A program made the translations under genes and the position numbers. Shown one piece after another: positions 8,354 through 16,254 of a stretch of DNA of 64,000 nucleotides (the first letter of the stretch is position 1; the number at the start of each line of letters is the position of its first letter). Location: positions 9,300,001 through 9,364,000 of the forward strand of contig NZ_JAPEMU010000001.1 in NCBI RefSeq assembly GCF_026342405.1. The letters run 5' to 3'. The notes below the pieces were generated by a model. It did no database searches, was not told the origin of the DNA, and saw only the letters and a list, made by a program, of their open reading frames with translations. Source of the DNA: Kitasatospora sp. NBC_00240 (lineage in GTDB: Bacteria; Actinomycetota; Actinomycetes; Streptomycetales; Streptomycetaceae).

Positions 8354-8719
8354 GTGAGCGACACCACCAGGCCGGACTTCACCGCAGTCGTCCGCGACAC
8401 CCCCGGCGGCCCGGTCATCGAGTGCGCCGGCGACCTCGACCTGGACGGCGTGCCGGTCCTGCACCAAGCGCTGCGTCGCGCTCTCGCGACCCGCCCGCTC
8501 CCGCCGACGCTGGTGATCGGCCTCGAAGGTGTCACGTTCTGTGACTCCTCCGGCCTCAACGGCCTGCTGAAGGGCCGAATAGAGGCCGAGCGTCAGGGTG
8601 TGACGATCCACCTGGGCCGCCCGGCGCCCACCGTCGCACGGGTTCTGCAGATCACGGGCGCCGACCAGGTGTTCCCGGTCGACCTGGGCGATCACACCTC
8701 GCCGCGCACCCGCAGCTGA
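8354..8719 (+). CDS. STAS-domain anti-sigma factor antagonist
   Basis: A 121-residue RsbV/SpoIIAA-like protein starting at GTG behind GAAAGGGAAG. It has the expected strand (VIECAGDLDLDGVPVL) and the phosphorylatable-serine loop GVTFCDSSGLNGLL near residues 56-69. Proteins of this type are phosphorylated by RsbW-like kinases and dephosphorylated by SpoIIE-type phosphatases. A kinase lies at the start of this window and two broken SpoIIE-type phosphatases lie further along, but none is adjacent, so partners cannot be assigned. Confidence 0.9.
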   Translation: MSDTTRPDFTAVVRDTPGGPVIECAGDLDLDGVPVLHQALRRALATRPLPPTLVIGLEGVTFCDSSGLNGLLKGRIEAERQGVTIHLGRPAPTVARVLQITGADQVFPVDLGDHTSPRTRS

Positions 8720-8767
8720 CCGACAGGCCCCGCGGGTGCACCGAAGTGAGGAGCGGGAACGGAGGGG

Positions 8768-8977
8768 TCAGCCTGCCGGGCCTTCCACACGCAGCCGGGC
8801 CTGCTCGGCCAGCCGGTCCAGGCTGCCGTCCAGGGCGGCTTCGACGGCCTCGGGCGGCGGCCGGCGGCCGGAGTCGGAGAAGGGCTGCCGGCGTGGCGAT
8901 CGGGCGACGTGCCCTCGGACACCGCGTCCGGTGACGGACGGCACCCCCGCCGGTACCAGAGGGATGCCGGCAGGCAT
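8768..8977 (-). pseudogene. Possible small gene or C-terminal remnant
   Basis: The end of this minus frame (PPPEAVEAALDGSLDRLAEQ then ARLRVEGPAG) looks like a genuine amphipathic helix with normal coding composition. Upstream it becomes low-complexity and no ribosome site precedes the ATG at 8977. It may be the tail of a lost gene. Confidence 0.25.
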
Positions 8978-9105
8978 CGGAGCAGGTGATGGGGGCGTGA
9001 GGAAACCCGCCGCCCCGACACGGGCCGCCGCCCGCGCCGCGGTCCTCCTCCGCCCCGGACAGCGCCCGGGCGCCCCCGGCCGGTCCGGTTGATGTTCGAA
9101 CCCGG

Positions 9106-9309
9106 TCAGGGGTTGCGGTGGTGATGGAGCAAGGCGGGTGTGCCGAGGCCGAAGAAGTAGGACGGGGCCGGCGATCCGCTGTCGGGGTCGCGGGGGCGTA
9201 CTTGGAAGCAGGCCCAGCTGCAGAAGGTGGTGGGGTTCCAGGGCGCCGGCAGCCCGCACTCGGCGCAGGTCATGAACGGCGTGGGTCTGACGTCGGAGGT
9301 CTGTTCCAT
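9106..9309 (-). CDS. Small CxxC zinc-ribbon-like protein
   Basis: A 67-residue protein starting MEQTSDVRPTPFMTCAECGL with two cysteine pairs, CAEC and CSWAC, spaced about 15 residues apart, plausibly one zinc site. GAGG lies 8 nt before the ATG. It sits 47 bp downstream of the next minus-strand gene, so both may be transcribed from the promoter region of the duplicated cassette. No function is known to me. Confidence 0.6.
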   Translation of the reverse strand: MEQTSDVRPTPFMTCAECGLPAPWNPTTFCSWACFQVRPRDPDSGSPAPSYFFGLGTPALLHHHRNP

Positions 9310-9356
9310 GACGATCGCCTCGTCCCGCCGGGTGCCCCCGGCTCAACGGTACGCTC

Positions 9357-9641
9357 CTACGCGATCAACCCTGTCTGCTGTCGATGCGGGCCCGGCCCGT
9401 CGCCCGTGCCGGCATCCGTGCGGTCCCATGCCGTTGCCGAGGAGGACCGGGGGTCGAGGGCGTGGCGTAGGGCGGGCAGGTCGGTGAGGGTGGCTTGTTC
9501 GGCGAAGCGGGTGAGGAGTCGGCGCAGCACGTGCTCGTCGCGGTCGTGGACGGCTTCGGTGAGGGCGGCCAGGAGGGACACGCGAGTGCGCGGGGCATGT
9601 GGGGCGGCCGCGGGTGTCCCTGCTGGCTGCTGCCCTTCCAT
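9357..9641 (-). CDS. Small helical protein divergent from the MerR-like cassette (copy A)
   Basis: From ATG 9641, with GGAGG 5 nt upstream, it encodes 94 residues whose core SLLAALTEAVHDRDEHVLRR then LLTRFAEQATLTDLPALRHA looks helical. The frame is open back to another ATG at 9755 (MSTPASLDFPLF), and that segment is conserved in the second cassette (MSTSASTDFSLF), so a 132-residue form or an upstream peptide is possible. The conserved ribosome site before GQQP in both copies favours the shorter form. Function unknown. Confidence 0.5.
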   Translation of the reverse strand: MEGQQPAGTPAAAPHAPRTRVSLLAALTEAVHDRDEHVLRRLLTRFAEQATLTDLPALRHALDPRSSSATAWDRTDAGTGDGPGPHRQQTGLIA

Positions 9642-9759
9642 CGTCGGCCTCCATCTGATCGTGGTGCCGGCGCCCGGCGCCGGTCCGCCCTGTTCAGGAC
9701 CGAAGACTATCTGTCCATCGAACAGCGGAAAATCTAAGCTGGCCGGAGTAGACATTACC

Positions 9760-10500
9760 GCATCTCGTGGTTGGTGTTTCTCTCGTAGCAAGCAGTCGAG
9801 AGGTGCCCGCCAGACACGAACTGGCGGGCAGCAGTGCGAGAAGTTCGCAGGTCGGCACGGTTGCAGGGTCCTGAAGCCACGGTTGGTGCAGTACGGCGAC
9901 GGGATCGGCGGCCGGGCCCGGTGGCCCGCAGTGATCAGGGGCCACCACCGGCGGTTCCGCGGTAAGAGCGTGCGGTACCGGCAGGTGAAGTCGAGGTGAG
10001 CGGTACCAGCAGTGGCAGTAAGCGGTATCCCAGCGAAGGCGCCGGGCTGCGGGCGCGCGTGCTGGGAGGTTCGGCCGGTGGGGTTCCAAGCCAGCGAAAG
10101 TGCAGGACGGGCGACGGGGCTGGCCGGCGGACCAGGTGACCCTTCGAGGCCGCCACGCAGAACCGAGTATCGAAGCAGTATCCGTGTTCAGAAGAACCAG
10201 CAGTGCCGTAGTGCGCAGGTCAGTACACCCACAGGATGAACGGAGGGGACGGAGCACCATCAGGATCGCCCGGCCCGTGAGGCTTTTTCGTCCGGGCGGA
10301 CACCGCAGACCCCCAGCTACGAAGGACGGTGGTTTCCGGTCACGCATACGCGATCCCCGCACACCCCATCCCCCGGGGCAGTGCGGACCTGAGGAACCCG
10401 GCCCGAGGCCGGTGGATGGTGATGTATCCCTTCGGGGCCCCGGAGCCGCAACGGCGACGGGGCCCCTCGCCGCGTCCCCGAACCGGATGAGAAGGAGGCC
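9760..10500 (+). promoter_or_regulatory. Conserved structured leader of the MerR-like gene (copy A)
   Basis: Blocks shared with copy B include CTCTCG/CGAGAG (9780-9802), a 9-bp hairpin GCCCGCCAG-acacgaa-CTGGCGGGC (9805-9829), a TGCGAGAAGTTCGCA hairpin, CGCCCGG/CCGGGCG around a T-rich loop (about 10268-10300), CCGGCC-cga-GGCCGG (about 10398-10412) and a final long GC hairpin. A single-base indel relative to copy B inside a conserved block argues against it being protein-coding. Long conserved leaders with alternating hairpins usually act as cis-regulatory RNA. I do not recognise it as a known riboswitch class. Confidence 0.55.
10434..10466 (+). terminator. GC-rich hairpin before the MerR-like gene (copy A)
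   Basis: GGGGCCCCG and CGGGGCCCC form a 9-bp stem ending 34 bp before the start codon. The equivalent hairpin of copy B has a 10-bp stem with altered flanking bases. It could attenuate transcription or hide the ribosome site. Confidence 0.5.
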
Positions 10501-11118
10501 ATGGCCGCGACCGCCGTCCGACCCCGCACCCCCGGCTCCGATCCCGGCCCGGGTGCCCTCGACGCCACCTTCGAGGACGAGGACTACCCCGCCTGCACCA
10601 TGAGCCGGACCGTCGAGATGACCGGCACCACCGTCGGCTTCCTGCGCGCCCTCGGCGACCAGGGCGTCATCACCCCCCTGCGCTCGGAGGGCGGCCACCG
10701 CCGCTTCTCCCGCTACCAGCTGCGGATCGCCATGCGAGCACGCGACCTCGTCGACCAGGGCACCCCCGTCGACGCCGCCTGCCGCATCGTCATCCTCGAA
10801 GACCAACTCGAAGACGCCCTGCGCCTCAACGAGGAACTTCGCAAAGCCGCCGACACCCCGAACCCCGCGGCCGAACCCGGACACCCGGCCCGGCCCGCTG
10901 CCCGTGCGGGCGGACAGCAACCGTCGCCGGAGCACACCGTAGGACACCCGCTTCGAGGCCGGGGGAGCTGTAGGTCCGCCCATCCGCCTGTCGGTACGCC
11001 ACAGGGCGGGGTGTGCGCGCCGGGGTGCAGAGTGTGCGCACCCGGTCCGGGGGTCGGCGGACGATACGACGGCGATTGGGGGGTTTGGGACTCGCGGCTC
11101 GGTGAAGACGAGTGCTGA
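10501..11118 (+). CDS. MerR-like DNA-binding protein with read-through C-terminus (copy A)
   Basis: A 205-residue protein. A MerR-type winged helix occupies about residues 30-85 (MSRTVEMTGTTVGFLRALGD, then ITPLRSEGGHRRFSRYQLRI). A short helical region follows (VDAACRIVILEDQLEDALRL). Ribosome site AAGGAGG precedes ATG. The paralogue at 20771-21157 is 128 residues and stops where this one continues, so the last 80 or so residues appear to come from loss of the ancestral stop codon near 10870; this tail is Gly/Arg/Cys-rich and domain-free. There is no effector domain. Role likely transcriptional, target unknown. Confidence 0.85.
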   Translation: MAATAVRPRTPGSDPGPGALDATFEDEDYPACTMSRTVEMTGTTVGFLRALGDQGVITPLRSEGGHRRFSRYQLRIAMRARDLVDQGTPVDAACRIVILEDQLEDALRLNEELRKAADTPNPAAEPGHPARPAARAGGQQPSPEHTVGHPLRGRGSCRSAHPPVGTPQGGVCAPGCRVCAPGPGVGGRYDGDWGVWDSRLGEDEC

Positions 11119-11152
11119 CACCGGCTTTACTCGGCGAGGCAGGGAGAAGCTC

Positions 11153-11431
11153 ATGGGCATCATCGCTTGGATCTTGATCGGACTGTTCGCGGGTTTCATT
11201 GCGAAGGCACTGATGCCGGGCAAGGACCCGGGGGGTGTGATCGTGACGATCCTGATCGGGATCGCGGGCGGCCTGCTGGGCGGTTGGCTGGGCAAGGTCA
11301 TCTTCGGCGTCGACTCCATCGACGGCTTCTTCGACCTCTCCACCTGGATCGCGGCCATCGTCGGCTCGGTGATCCTCCTCGTCCTCTACCGACTGGTCAC
11401 GGGCAACAAGCACCACCACCGCCACGCCTGA
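11153..11431 (+). CDS. GlsB/YeaQ/YmgE-family stress-response membrane protein
   Basis: A 92-residue protein with three hydrophobic segments and the glycine-rich family signature: IIAWILIGLFAGFIAKALMPG, GVIVTILIGIAGGLLGGWLG, and WIAAIVGSVILLVLYRLV, ending in a His-rich tail. The ATG at 11153 is preceded by GGGAGAAG. Family members are small transglycosylase-associated or general-stress membrane proteins of unknown mechanism. It is followed by a strong terminator, so it is monocistronic. Confidence 0.9.
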   Translation: MGIIAWILIGLFAGFIAKALMPGKDPGGVIVTILIGIAGGLLGGWLGKVIFGVDSIDGFFDLSTWIAAIVGSVILLVLYRLVTGNKHHHRHA

Positions 11432-11449
11432 GCGTTCCGGCCCCGGCCG

Positions 11450-11493
11450 GCGAGAACGGCTCCCCCTCTCCCCGAGGGCGGAGCCGTTCTCGC
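11450..11493 (+). terminator. 14-bp stem terminator after the GlsB-like gene
   Basis: GCGAGAACGGCTCC (11450-11463) pairs perfectly with GGAGCCGTTCTCGC (11480-11493) around a 16-nt loop just after the stop codon. Confidence 0.85.
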
Positions 11494-11541
11494 TGTCCGC
11501 CCCCGCCCGCTTCCGCCCCAGCCCCGGCGGGTCGTCTTCGA

Positions 11542-11655
11542 TCAGACGGTCGGGTCGGGCATGATCTCCCGGACCTCTTGCGCACACCGGCACGCGGCGG
11601 CGAACTTGGCAGCCCACTCCAGCGCGTCCTCGCGTGAGGGCAGTACACCCCCCGC
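11542..11655 (-). pseudogene. YCII-domain protein, C-terminal fragment
   Basis: The minus frame ending with TGA at 11542 reads LPSREDALEWAAKFAAACRC followed by AQEVREIMPDPTV, typical of the end of YciI-like proteins (the region where residues are chosen to give PSREEALEWA-type sequence). Only about 36 residues remain and the upstream frame carries no homology. Confidence 0.6.
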
Positions 11656-11752
11656 TGGTGCCTCGCTCCCCGCCGGGAAGCGCGGTTACCTGGAAGAAGG
11701 CCCCCGGACGGCAACGGTCCCGGGCTCCCCTTCCGGCAGAAAGGACCTTCCC

Positions 11753-12769
11753 ATGCGCGGAGCAGTGATCCACGCCCCCGGCGACGTGCGCTTCGAGACC
11801 TTGGACGACCCGAAGATCCTCAAGCCCACGGATGCGATCATCCGCACGGCCGTCACCTGCGTGTGCGGCTCCGACCTGTGGCCCTGGCGCGGCCTGGACG
11901 CGACCGACGAGGCCCACCCGATGGGCCACGAGTACGCCGGCTTCGTCGAGGAGGTCGGGGCCGAGGTCACCGGCCTGCGGCCCGGCCAGTTCGTCGTCGG
12001 CTCGTTCGCCACCTCCGACAACACCTGCCGGAACTGCCGCAACGGCTTCCAGTCGAACTGCCTGCACCGCGAGTTCCTGTCCACCTGCCAGGCCGAGTAC
12101 ATTCGCATCCCCGACGCCGCCGGCACCCTGGTCGCCACCGACGACGTGCCGGACGAACGCTTCTGGCCCGGCCTCCTGGCGAACTCCGACGTGATGGGCA
12201 CCGGCTGGTGGGCCGCCGACGCCGCCCGGGTGAAGCCCGGCTCGACCGCCGTGGTGGTCGGCGACGGCGCCGTCGGCCTGTGTGCGGTGATCGCCGCGAA
12301 GGAGATGGGCGCGGAGCGGATCATCGCCATGTCGCGCCACGAGAGCAGGCAGAAGCTCGCCCTGGAGTTCGGCGCCACCGACGTCGTCACCGAACGCGGC
12401 GAGGACGGCGTGGCCCGGATCAAGGAGCTGACCGCCGGCATCGGCGCCGACAGCGTCCTGGAGTGCGTCGGCACCGCCCAGTCCATGCAGCAGGCCCTGC
12501 ACAGCGCCCGGCCCGGCGGAAGCGTCGGCTTCGTCGGCGTCCCCCACGACGTCGCGATCGACGGCCAGGAGCTGTTCTTCTCCCACGTCGGCCTGCGCGG
12601 CGGCCCCGCCCCCGTCCGCCGCTACCTGCCCGACCTGATCGACCGCGTCCTGACCGGCCGCATCGACCCGGGCAAGGTATTCGACCTCACCCTGCCCCTG
12701 GAGCAGGTCGCCGACGGCTACCGGGCGATGGACGAGCGCCGCGCCGTCAAGACCCTGCTCAAGCCCTGA
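11753..12769 (+). CDS. Zinc-dependent alcohol dehydrogenase (MDR superfamily)
   Basis: A 338-residue medium-chain dehydrogenase. Catalytic zinc ligands lie in CVCGSDLWP (Cys near 38) and GHEYAGFVEEVG (His-Glu near 60). The structural zinc loop is C-x2-C-x7-C (NTCRNCRNGFQSNCLH). The Rossmann motif is VVVGDGAVGLCAV near residue 165. AAAGGA precedes the start codon at 11753. It heads a three-gene operon with a cupin and a second alcohol dehydrogenase at 22- and 34-bp spacings, which suggests aldehyde/alcohol or carbonyl detoxification. Substrate cannot be read from sequence. Confidence 0.92.
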   Translation: MRGAVIHAPGDVRFETLDDPKILKPTDAIIRTAVTCVCGSDLWPWRGLDATDEAHPMGHEYAGFVEEVGAEVTGLRPGQFVVGSFATSDNTCRNCRNGFQSNCLHREFLSTCQAEYIRIPDAAGTLVATDDVPDERFWPGLLANSDVMGTGWWAADAARVKPGSTAVVVGDGAVGLCAVIAAKEMGAERIIAMSRHESRQKLALEFGATDVVTERGEDGVARIKELTAGIGADSVLECVGTAQSMQQALHSARPGGSVGFVGVPHDVAIDGQELFFSHVGLRGGPAPVRRYLPDLIDRVLTGRIDPGKVFDLTLPLEQVADGYRAMDERRAVKTLLKP

Positions 12770-12791
12770 CCCCACCCCTGGAGGCACCGCC

Positions 12792-13202
12792 GTGCAGATC
12801 ACCCGCAGTTCTCTCGACACCGTCAAAGGCCCGGCCGACTGGTTCACCGGCGACGTCTACATCGACGCCGTCGCCGCCGCCCCCGAGCCGTCCCGGGTCA
12901 CCGCCAACCTGGTGCACTTCATGCCCGGCGCCCGCACCCACTGGCACCGCCACCCGCTCGGCCAGACCGTCTTCGTCACCGAGGGCACCGGCCTGTGCCA
13001 GCGCCGCGGCGGCCCCGTCGAAGTCATCCGCCCCGGCGACCGAGTCCTGTTCGAAGCCGGTGAGGAGCATTGGCACGGCGCCGCACCGAACCGCCTGATG
13101 GTCCACCTGGCCATCAACGAGGGCGACGCCGACCACGACGTCGTCCACTGGCTGACCCCCGTCACCGAGGAGGAGTACGCCACCGCCCCGGCCGCCGACT
13201 GA
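12792..13202 (+). CDS. Cupin-domain protein ((R)-mandelonitrile-lyase/carboxymuconolactone-associated type)
   Basis: A 136-residue single cupin. Metal-binding motif 1 is HWHRHPLGQTVFVTEGTG (about residues 45-62) and motif 2 is PGDRVLFEAGEEHWHG (about 77-92). GTG start behind GGAGG. Such cupins commonly accompany short operons with alcohol dehydrogenases and oxidoreductases. Catalytic role not known; it may be a small metal-dependent isomerase or lyase. Confidence 0.88.
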   Translation: MQITRSSLDTVKGPADWFTGDVYIDAVAAAPEPSRVTANLVHFMPGARTHWHRHPLGQTVFVTEGTGLCQRRGGPVEVIRPGDRVLFEAGEEHWHGAAPNRLMVHLAINEGDADHDVVHWLTPVTEEEYATAPAAD

Positions 13203-13236
13203 CCCGACCCCTACTCCCGTCGAGGAACACCTGCCC

Positions 13237-14277
13237 ATGCGAGTGAACGCCTACGCCGCCCCCGCGGCCGGCCGACCCCTGGAGCCGACCACCGTCGAAC
13301 GTCGTGACGTCGGCCCGAACGACGTCCTGATCGCCATCAAATACGTCGGCATCTGCCACTCCGACATCCACACCGTCCGGGGCGAGTGGGGCCCGCAGCC
13401 CTTCCCCGTCGTCCCCGGCCACGAGATCATCGGCACCGTCACAGAGACCGGCGCCGCCGTCACCGCCCACCGCGTCGGCGAGCGCGTCGGCGTCGGCTGC
13501 ATGGTCAACTCCTGCGGCCGGTGCGCGCCCTGCCTGAGCGGTGACCAGCAGTACTGCGTGGACGGCCCGGTCTTCACCTACGCCTTCACCGACCACGACG
13601 GCACCACCACCCAGGGCGGCTACTCCACCCACGTCGTCGTCGACGCCGGCTTCGTGCTGTCCGTCCCCGACAGCCTCGACGCGGCCGCCGCCGCACCCCT
13701 GCTGTGCGCGGGCATCACCACCTACGCCCCGCTGCGCCACTGGGGTGCGGGCCCCGGCAAGCAGGTCGCCGTCGTCGGCCTCGGTGGCCTCGGCCACATG
13801 GCCGTCAAGATCGCCCACGCCCTGGGCGCCGAGGTCACGGTGCTCTCCCAGTCACTGAAGAAGCAGGAGGACGGCCGCCGCCTCGGCGCCGACCACTACC
13901 GGGCGACCTCCGACCCGGACACCTTCACCGAGCTCGCCGGCCGCTTCGACCTGATCGTCAACACCGTCAGCGCCGACCTCGACGTCAACGCCTACCTCGG
14001 CCTGCTGACCCTCGACGGCGTCCTCGCCAACGTCGGCGCCGCCCCCGGCCCGATGACGGTCGACGGCTTCCTGCTCGGCAGCGCCCGCCGCGTGCTGACC
14101 GGTTCGATGATCGGCGGCATCGCCCTGACCCAGGAGATGCTCGACTTCTGCGCCGAGCACGGCATCGGCGCCGACATCGAGGTGATCCCCGCCGACCGCA
14201 TCAACGAGGCCTACGAACGCGTGCTGGCCTCCGACGTCCGCTACCGCTTCGTCATCGACACCGCCACCATCGGCTGA
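13237..14277 (+). CDS. NAD(P)-dependent alcohol dehydrogenase (YahK/cinnamyl-alcohol type)
   Basis: A 346-residue MDR dehydrogenase with catalytic zinc motif VGICHSDIHTVRGEWG, the GHEIIGTVTETG block, structural zinc cysteines (MVNSCGRCAPCLSGDQQYC) and cofactor motif VAVVGLGGLGHMAVKIA. The QGGYSTH and cofactor region resemble broad-range NADPH aldehyde reductases of the YahK/AdhC family. Last gene of the operon, followed by a 19-bp-stem terminator. Confidence 0.93.
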   Translation: MRVNAYAAPAAGRPLEPTTVERRDVGPNDVLIAIKYVGICHSDIHTVRGEWGPQPFPVVPGHEIIGTVTETGAAVTAHRVGERVGVGCMVNSCGRCAPCLSGDQQYCVDGPVFTYAFTDHDGTTTQGGYSTHVVVDAGFVLSVPDSLDAAAAAPLLCAGITTYAPLRHWGAGPGKQVAVVGLGGLGHMAVKIAHALGAEVTVLSQSLKKQEDGRRLGADHYRATSDPDTFTELAGRFDLIVNTVSADLDVNAYLGLLTLDGVLANVGAAPGPMTVDGFLLGSARRVLTGSMIGGIALTQEMLDFCAEHGIGADIEVIPADRINEAYERVLASDVRYRFVIDTATIG

Positions 14278-14286
14278 CCCACTCGG

Positions 14287-14331
14287 GCGCGAAACGGCGA
14301 GCCGGCCACCTGCCGGCTCGCCGTTTCGCGC
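14287..14331 (+). terminator. Strong terminator of the ADH-cupin-ADH operon
   Basis: A 19-bp perfect stem (14287-14305 with 14313-14331) around a 7-nt loop, immediately after the operon's last stop codon. Confidence 0.92.
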
Positions 14332-14462
14332 GGACAGGCGGCCGGGTCCGGCGGCCAGGGACGTACTGCCGGTTTACGCCCTTCGTCAGGAAGGCCGGCC
14401 GGCCGGTCGTCCGTCGGCACGGGCAAGGTGATGACCGTCTGGGCCTCCTCGCTGATCACCGG

Positions 14463-14657
14463 TCAGTTCGGTCGGTGGGCAGCGCCGTTGGCGATGACGT
14501 CGTCGGCCGACGCCGGGCTGTCCGCGCGCAGCAACGCGTGCCCGCCTGTGCCGGAGAAGTTCGTCCACGCGGTCTTCCAGGCCTTCTCCGTGAGGGGCTG
14601 GTGCACGGTGACGGCTGCGGATTGCCTGCCCGGCTGTGCCAGCATCGCTTGAGACAT
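14463..14657 (-). CDS. Unassigned small ORF, frame interrupted by a stop
   Basis: The minus frame from ATG 14657 reads like a protein (SAAVTVHQPLTEKAWKTAWT, then NFSGTGGHALLRADSPASAD). After TGA at 14463 the same frame continues with sensible sequence (PVISEEAQTVITLPVPTDDR). It may be one gene broken by a nonsense change. No ribosome site and no family recognised. Confidence 0.3.
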   Translation of the reverse strand: MSQAMLAQPGRQSAAVTVHQPLTEKAWKTAWTNFSGTGGHALLRADSPASADDVIANGAAHRPN

Positions 14658-14739
14658 GATCGGGACATCTCGGGGACGAGCGGGTGATGAAGGCGGTTCT
14701 AGCATGAAGGCCTTCGACATAAGGAAGTTGGAACATCCC

Positions 14740-15384
14740 ATGCGCTCACGAGTCGTCCTCGCCGCACTTGCGGTCGCCGCACTCACGGTGACGGCCACCG
14801 CCTGCGGCCCGGAGAACAGTGACCCGGCCTCCGGCAAGGGTGCCGCTCCGACGACTGCTGCCGCCGCGTCAACCGCTCCGCCGGCCGCCGCGTCCCCGAC
14901 CGCGGCTGCCACGCCGGCCAAGTCGGCGAAGCCTGGGGCCGCTACCTCCGCCTCCGCCTCCGCCTCGGGCGGCAAATCCGGCTACGGCCAGGCCTGCGGC
15001 GCCAACGACCTCACGTTCGGCGCGAAGATGGAGACCCAGGCCGGCGGCTACATCCAGATCTCCGCCAAGGCCAAGCCCGGCATCACCTGCGTCCTGCCCG
15101 GCGAGCACCCGGTCATCGCCTTCGGTTCGGGCGGCATCGAGGCGGCCAACGCGGAGCAGGCCGTCGGTCGGCCGATCACGCTCACCGGCTCCGCAGTCGC
15201 CTATGCGGGGATCAACCCGAAGAGCACCAACAACGATCAGGTCGTGGAGTTCAAGGACGTCATCATCGGCGTCGGCGCCGCGGATCCGAACCCTGCGAGC
15301 ATTCCTGTCGGCTCCGTCAAGGTCGACAAGCCGGTCGTCACCAACTGGCACACCGATGCGAAGGACGCTGTCCCCGGCGTCTGA
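14740..15384 (+). CDS. DUF4232 lipoprotein
   Basis: A 214-residue secreted lipoprotein. Signal peptide MRSRVVLAALAVAALTVTATA ends at the lipobox cysteine (LTVTATAC). It is followed by an Ala/Ser/Thr/Pro-rich spacer of about 60 residues and a DUF4232 beta-sandwich with its conserved cysteine pair (GQACGANDLTFG and GITCVLPG). Start at 14740 has AAGGAAG about 12 nt upstream; an ATG at 14704 (MKAFDIRK) is the alternative. Membrane-anchored on the outer face; function of the family unknown. Confidence 0.85.
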   Translation: MRSRVVLAALAVAALTVTATACGPENSDPASGKGAAPTTAAAASTAPPAAASPTAAATPAKSAKPGAATSASASASGGKSGYGQACGANDLTFGAKMETQAGGYIQISAKAKPGITCVLPGEHPVIAFGSGGIEAANAEQAVGRPITLTGSAVAYAGINPKSTNNDQVVEFKDVIIGVGAADPNPASIPVGSVKVDKPVVTNWHTDAKDAVPGV

Positions 15385-15513
15385 TGCATCCCGCTCTTCC
15401 GGGAGCCCTGGCGATTCCCCGCACCGGGCCGCTTCCTGGGCGGACGCAGCGGCTGGTCCCGCCGTCCCAGGCGGTTTCCGCACGCGGATGCCCGGCGAGG
15501 GCCGGGCGGGCCG

Positions 15514-16121
15514 TCATGGGCCGTTGACGGCCTCGGAGTTGTCGCACGGGCACACACACCACGTGATCATTCCGAGGCCGTCGCCATCGCCATGCCCGGA
15601 GAGCAGATCCCGACCGTCACCCCCCGCCCATGGCCAGCCACCCGACAGGCGCTGAGCCGTCGGCGCCGCCGTCCGGTGCCGCCCGGGCCCGGCCGGCGGC
15701 CAGGACGCGCTGCGCAGGTGCCGGCCTCGGCCGGTCTTCTCCAGGGCGTGCTGGAGTTCGTCGCGGGTCATGGCGGAACGGTGGGGGAGGCCCTGTTCGG
15801 CGGCCCGCTTGTAGAGCTCGGCTTTGGTCAACCCGGACAGGTCGTCCTTCCGGGGGCCGGCGGCGGTGGCGGTCTTCCTGCCGGTGGCGCCGGTCGCCGG
15901 CCGGGCCGCCCGAGCTGAGGTGCTCTTCTTGCCTCTGGTGTCCTTGGGTCGGTGCCCGGTGGAGGTGGGGCCGGTCGCGGCGCCGGCCTGGGTCCCGGCG
16001 CCCGCCCGGTTCTTCGTCGCCTTGCCCGTGGTCTTCGCACCGGTATCGGCCGGCGCCTGCTGTCCTCGGCGTCGGTGGGCGTCAGCCGGCTGCGCCCCGT
16101 ACGTCGCGTTTCCGCTTTCAC
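15514..16121 (-). pseudogene. Rho-N/SAP-like Lys-Ala-rich DNA-associated protein, frameshifted
   Basis: The clearest part is LTKAELYKRAAEQGLPHRSA followed by MTRDELQHALEKTGRG (15831 downwards), a Rho N-terminal/SAP-like helical motif. The same frame is open upstream through basic Lys/Thr/Ala-rich sequence (TGKATKNRAGAGTQAGAATG, RPKDTRGKKSTSARAARPAT) but has no start codon. A GTG at 16121 starts a neighbouring frame (KAETRRTGRSRLTPTDAED), so a one-base frameshift near 16057 probably broke the gene. The last 35 residues after GRGRHLRSAS look like read-through. Confidence 0.5.
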
Positions 16122-16254
16122 TGTGTCGTGTCGGCGTCGGATGCCGATCACGCCGGCCCCTGTGAACGCGCGGGAGGTCCTTGGCGCGGGCGACGGGCGG
16201 CTGCCCAACCCCGTGGGGCAGCCGCCCGTCGCCCGGACCGGGGACGCAGTGTGG

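Larger units (their letters stand above)
9628..10860. repeat. Duplicated cassette, copy A
   Basis: About 1,233 bp that reappears at 19881-21114 in the same orientation. It contains the 5' part of a small minus-strand ORF, a conserved leader of about 740 nt and a MerR-like gene. Identity is very high in blocks (for example around 9778-9870 and 10230-10440) and low between them. The pattern suggests an old duplication under selection for RNA or DNA structure and not a recent copy. No terminal repeats or target duplication were found. Confidence 0.8.

Noticed and set aside
9760..10500. Known riboswitch (c-di-AMP, SAM or cobalamin) in the duplicated leader
   Set aside because: I compared remembered core motifs and found no match. 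Only covariance searching could settle it, so it is reported as unclassified.
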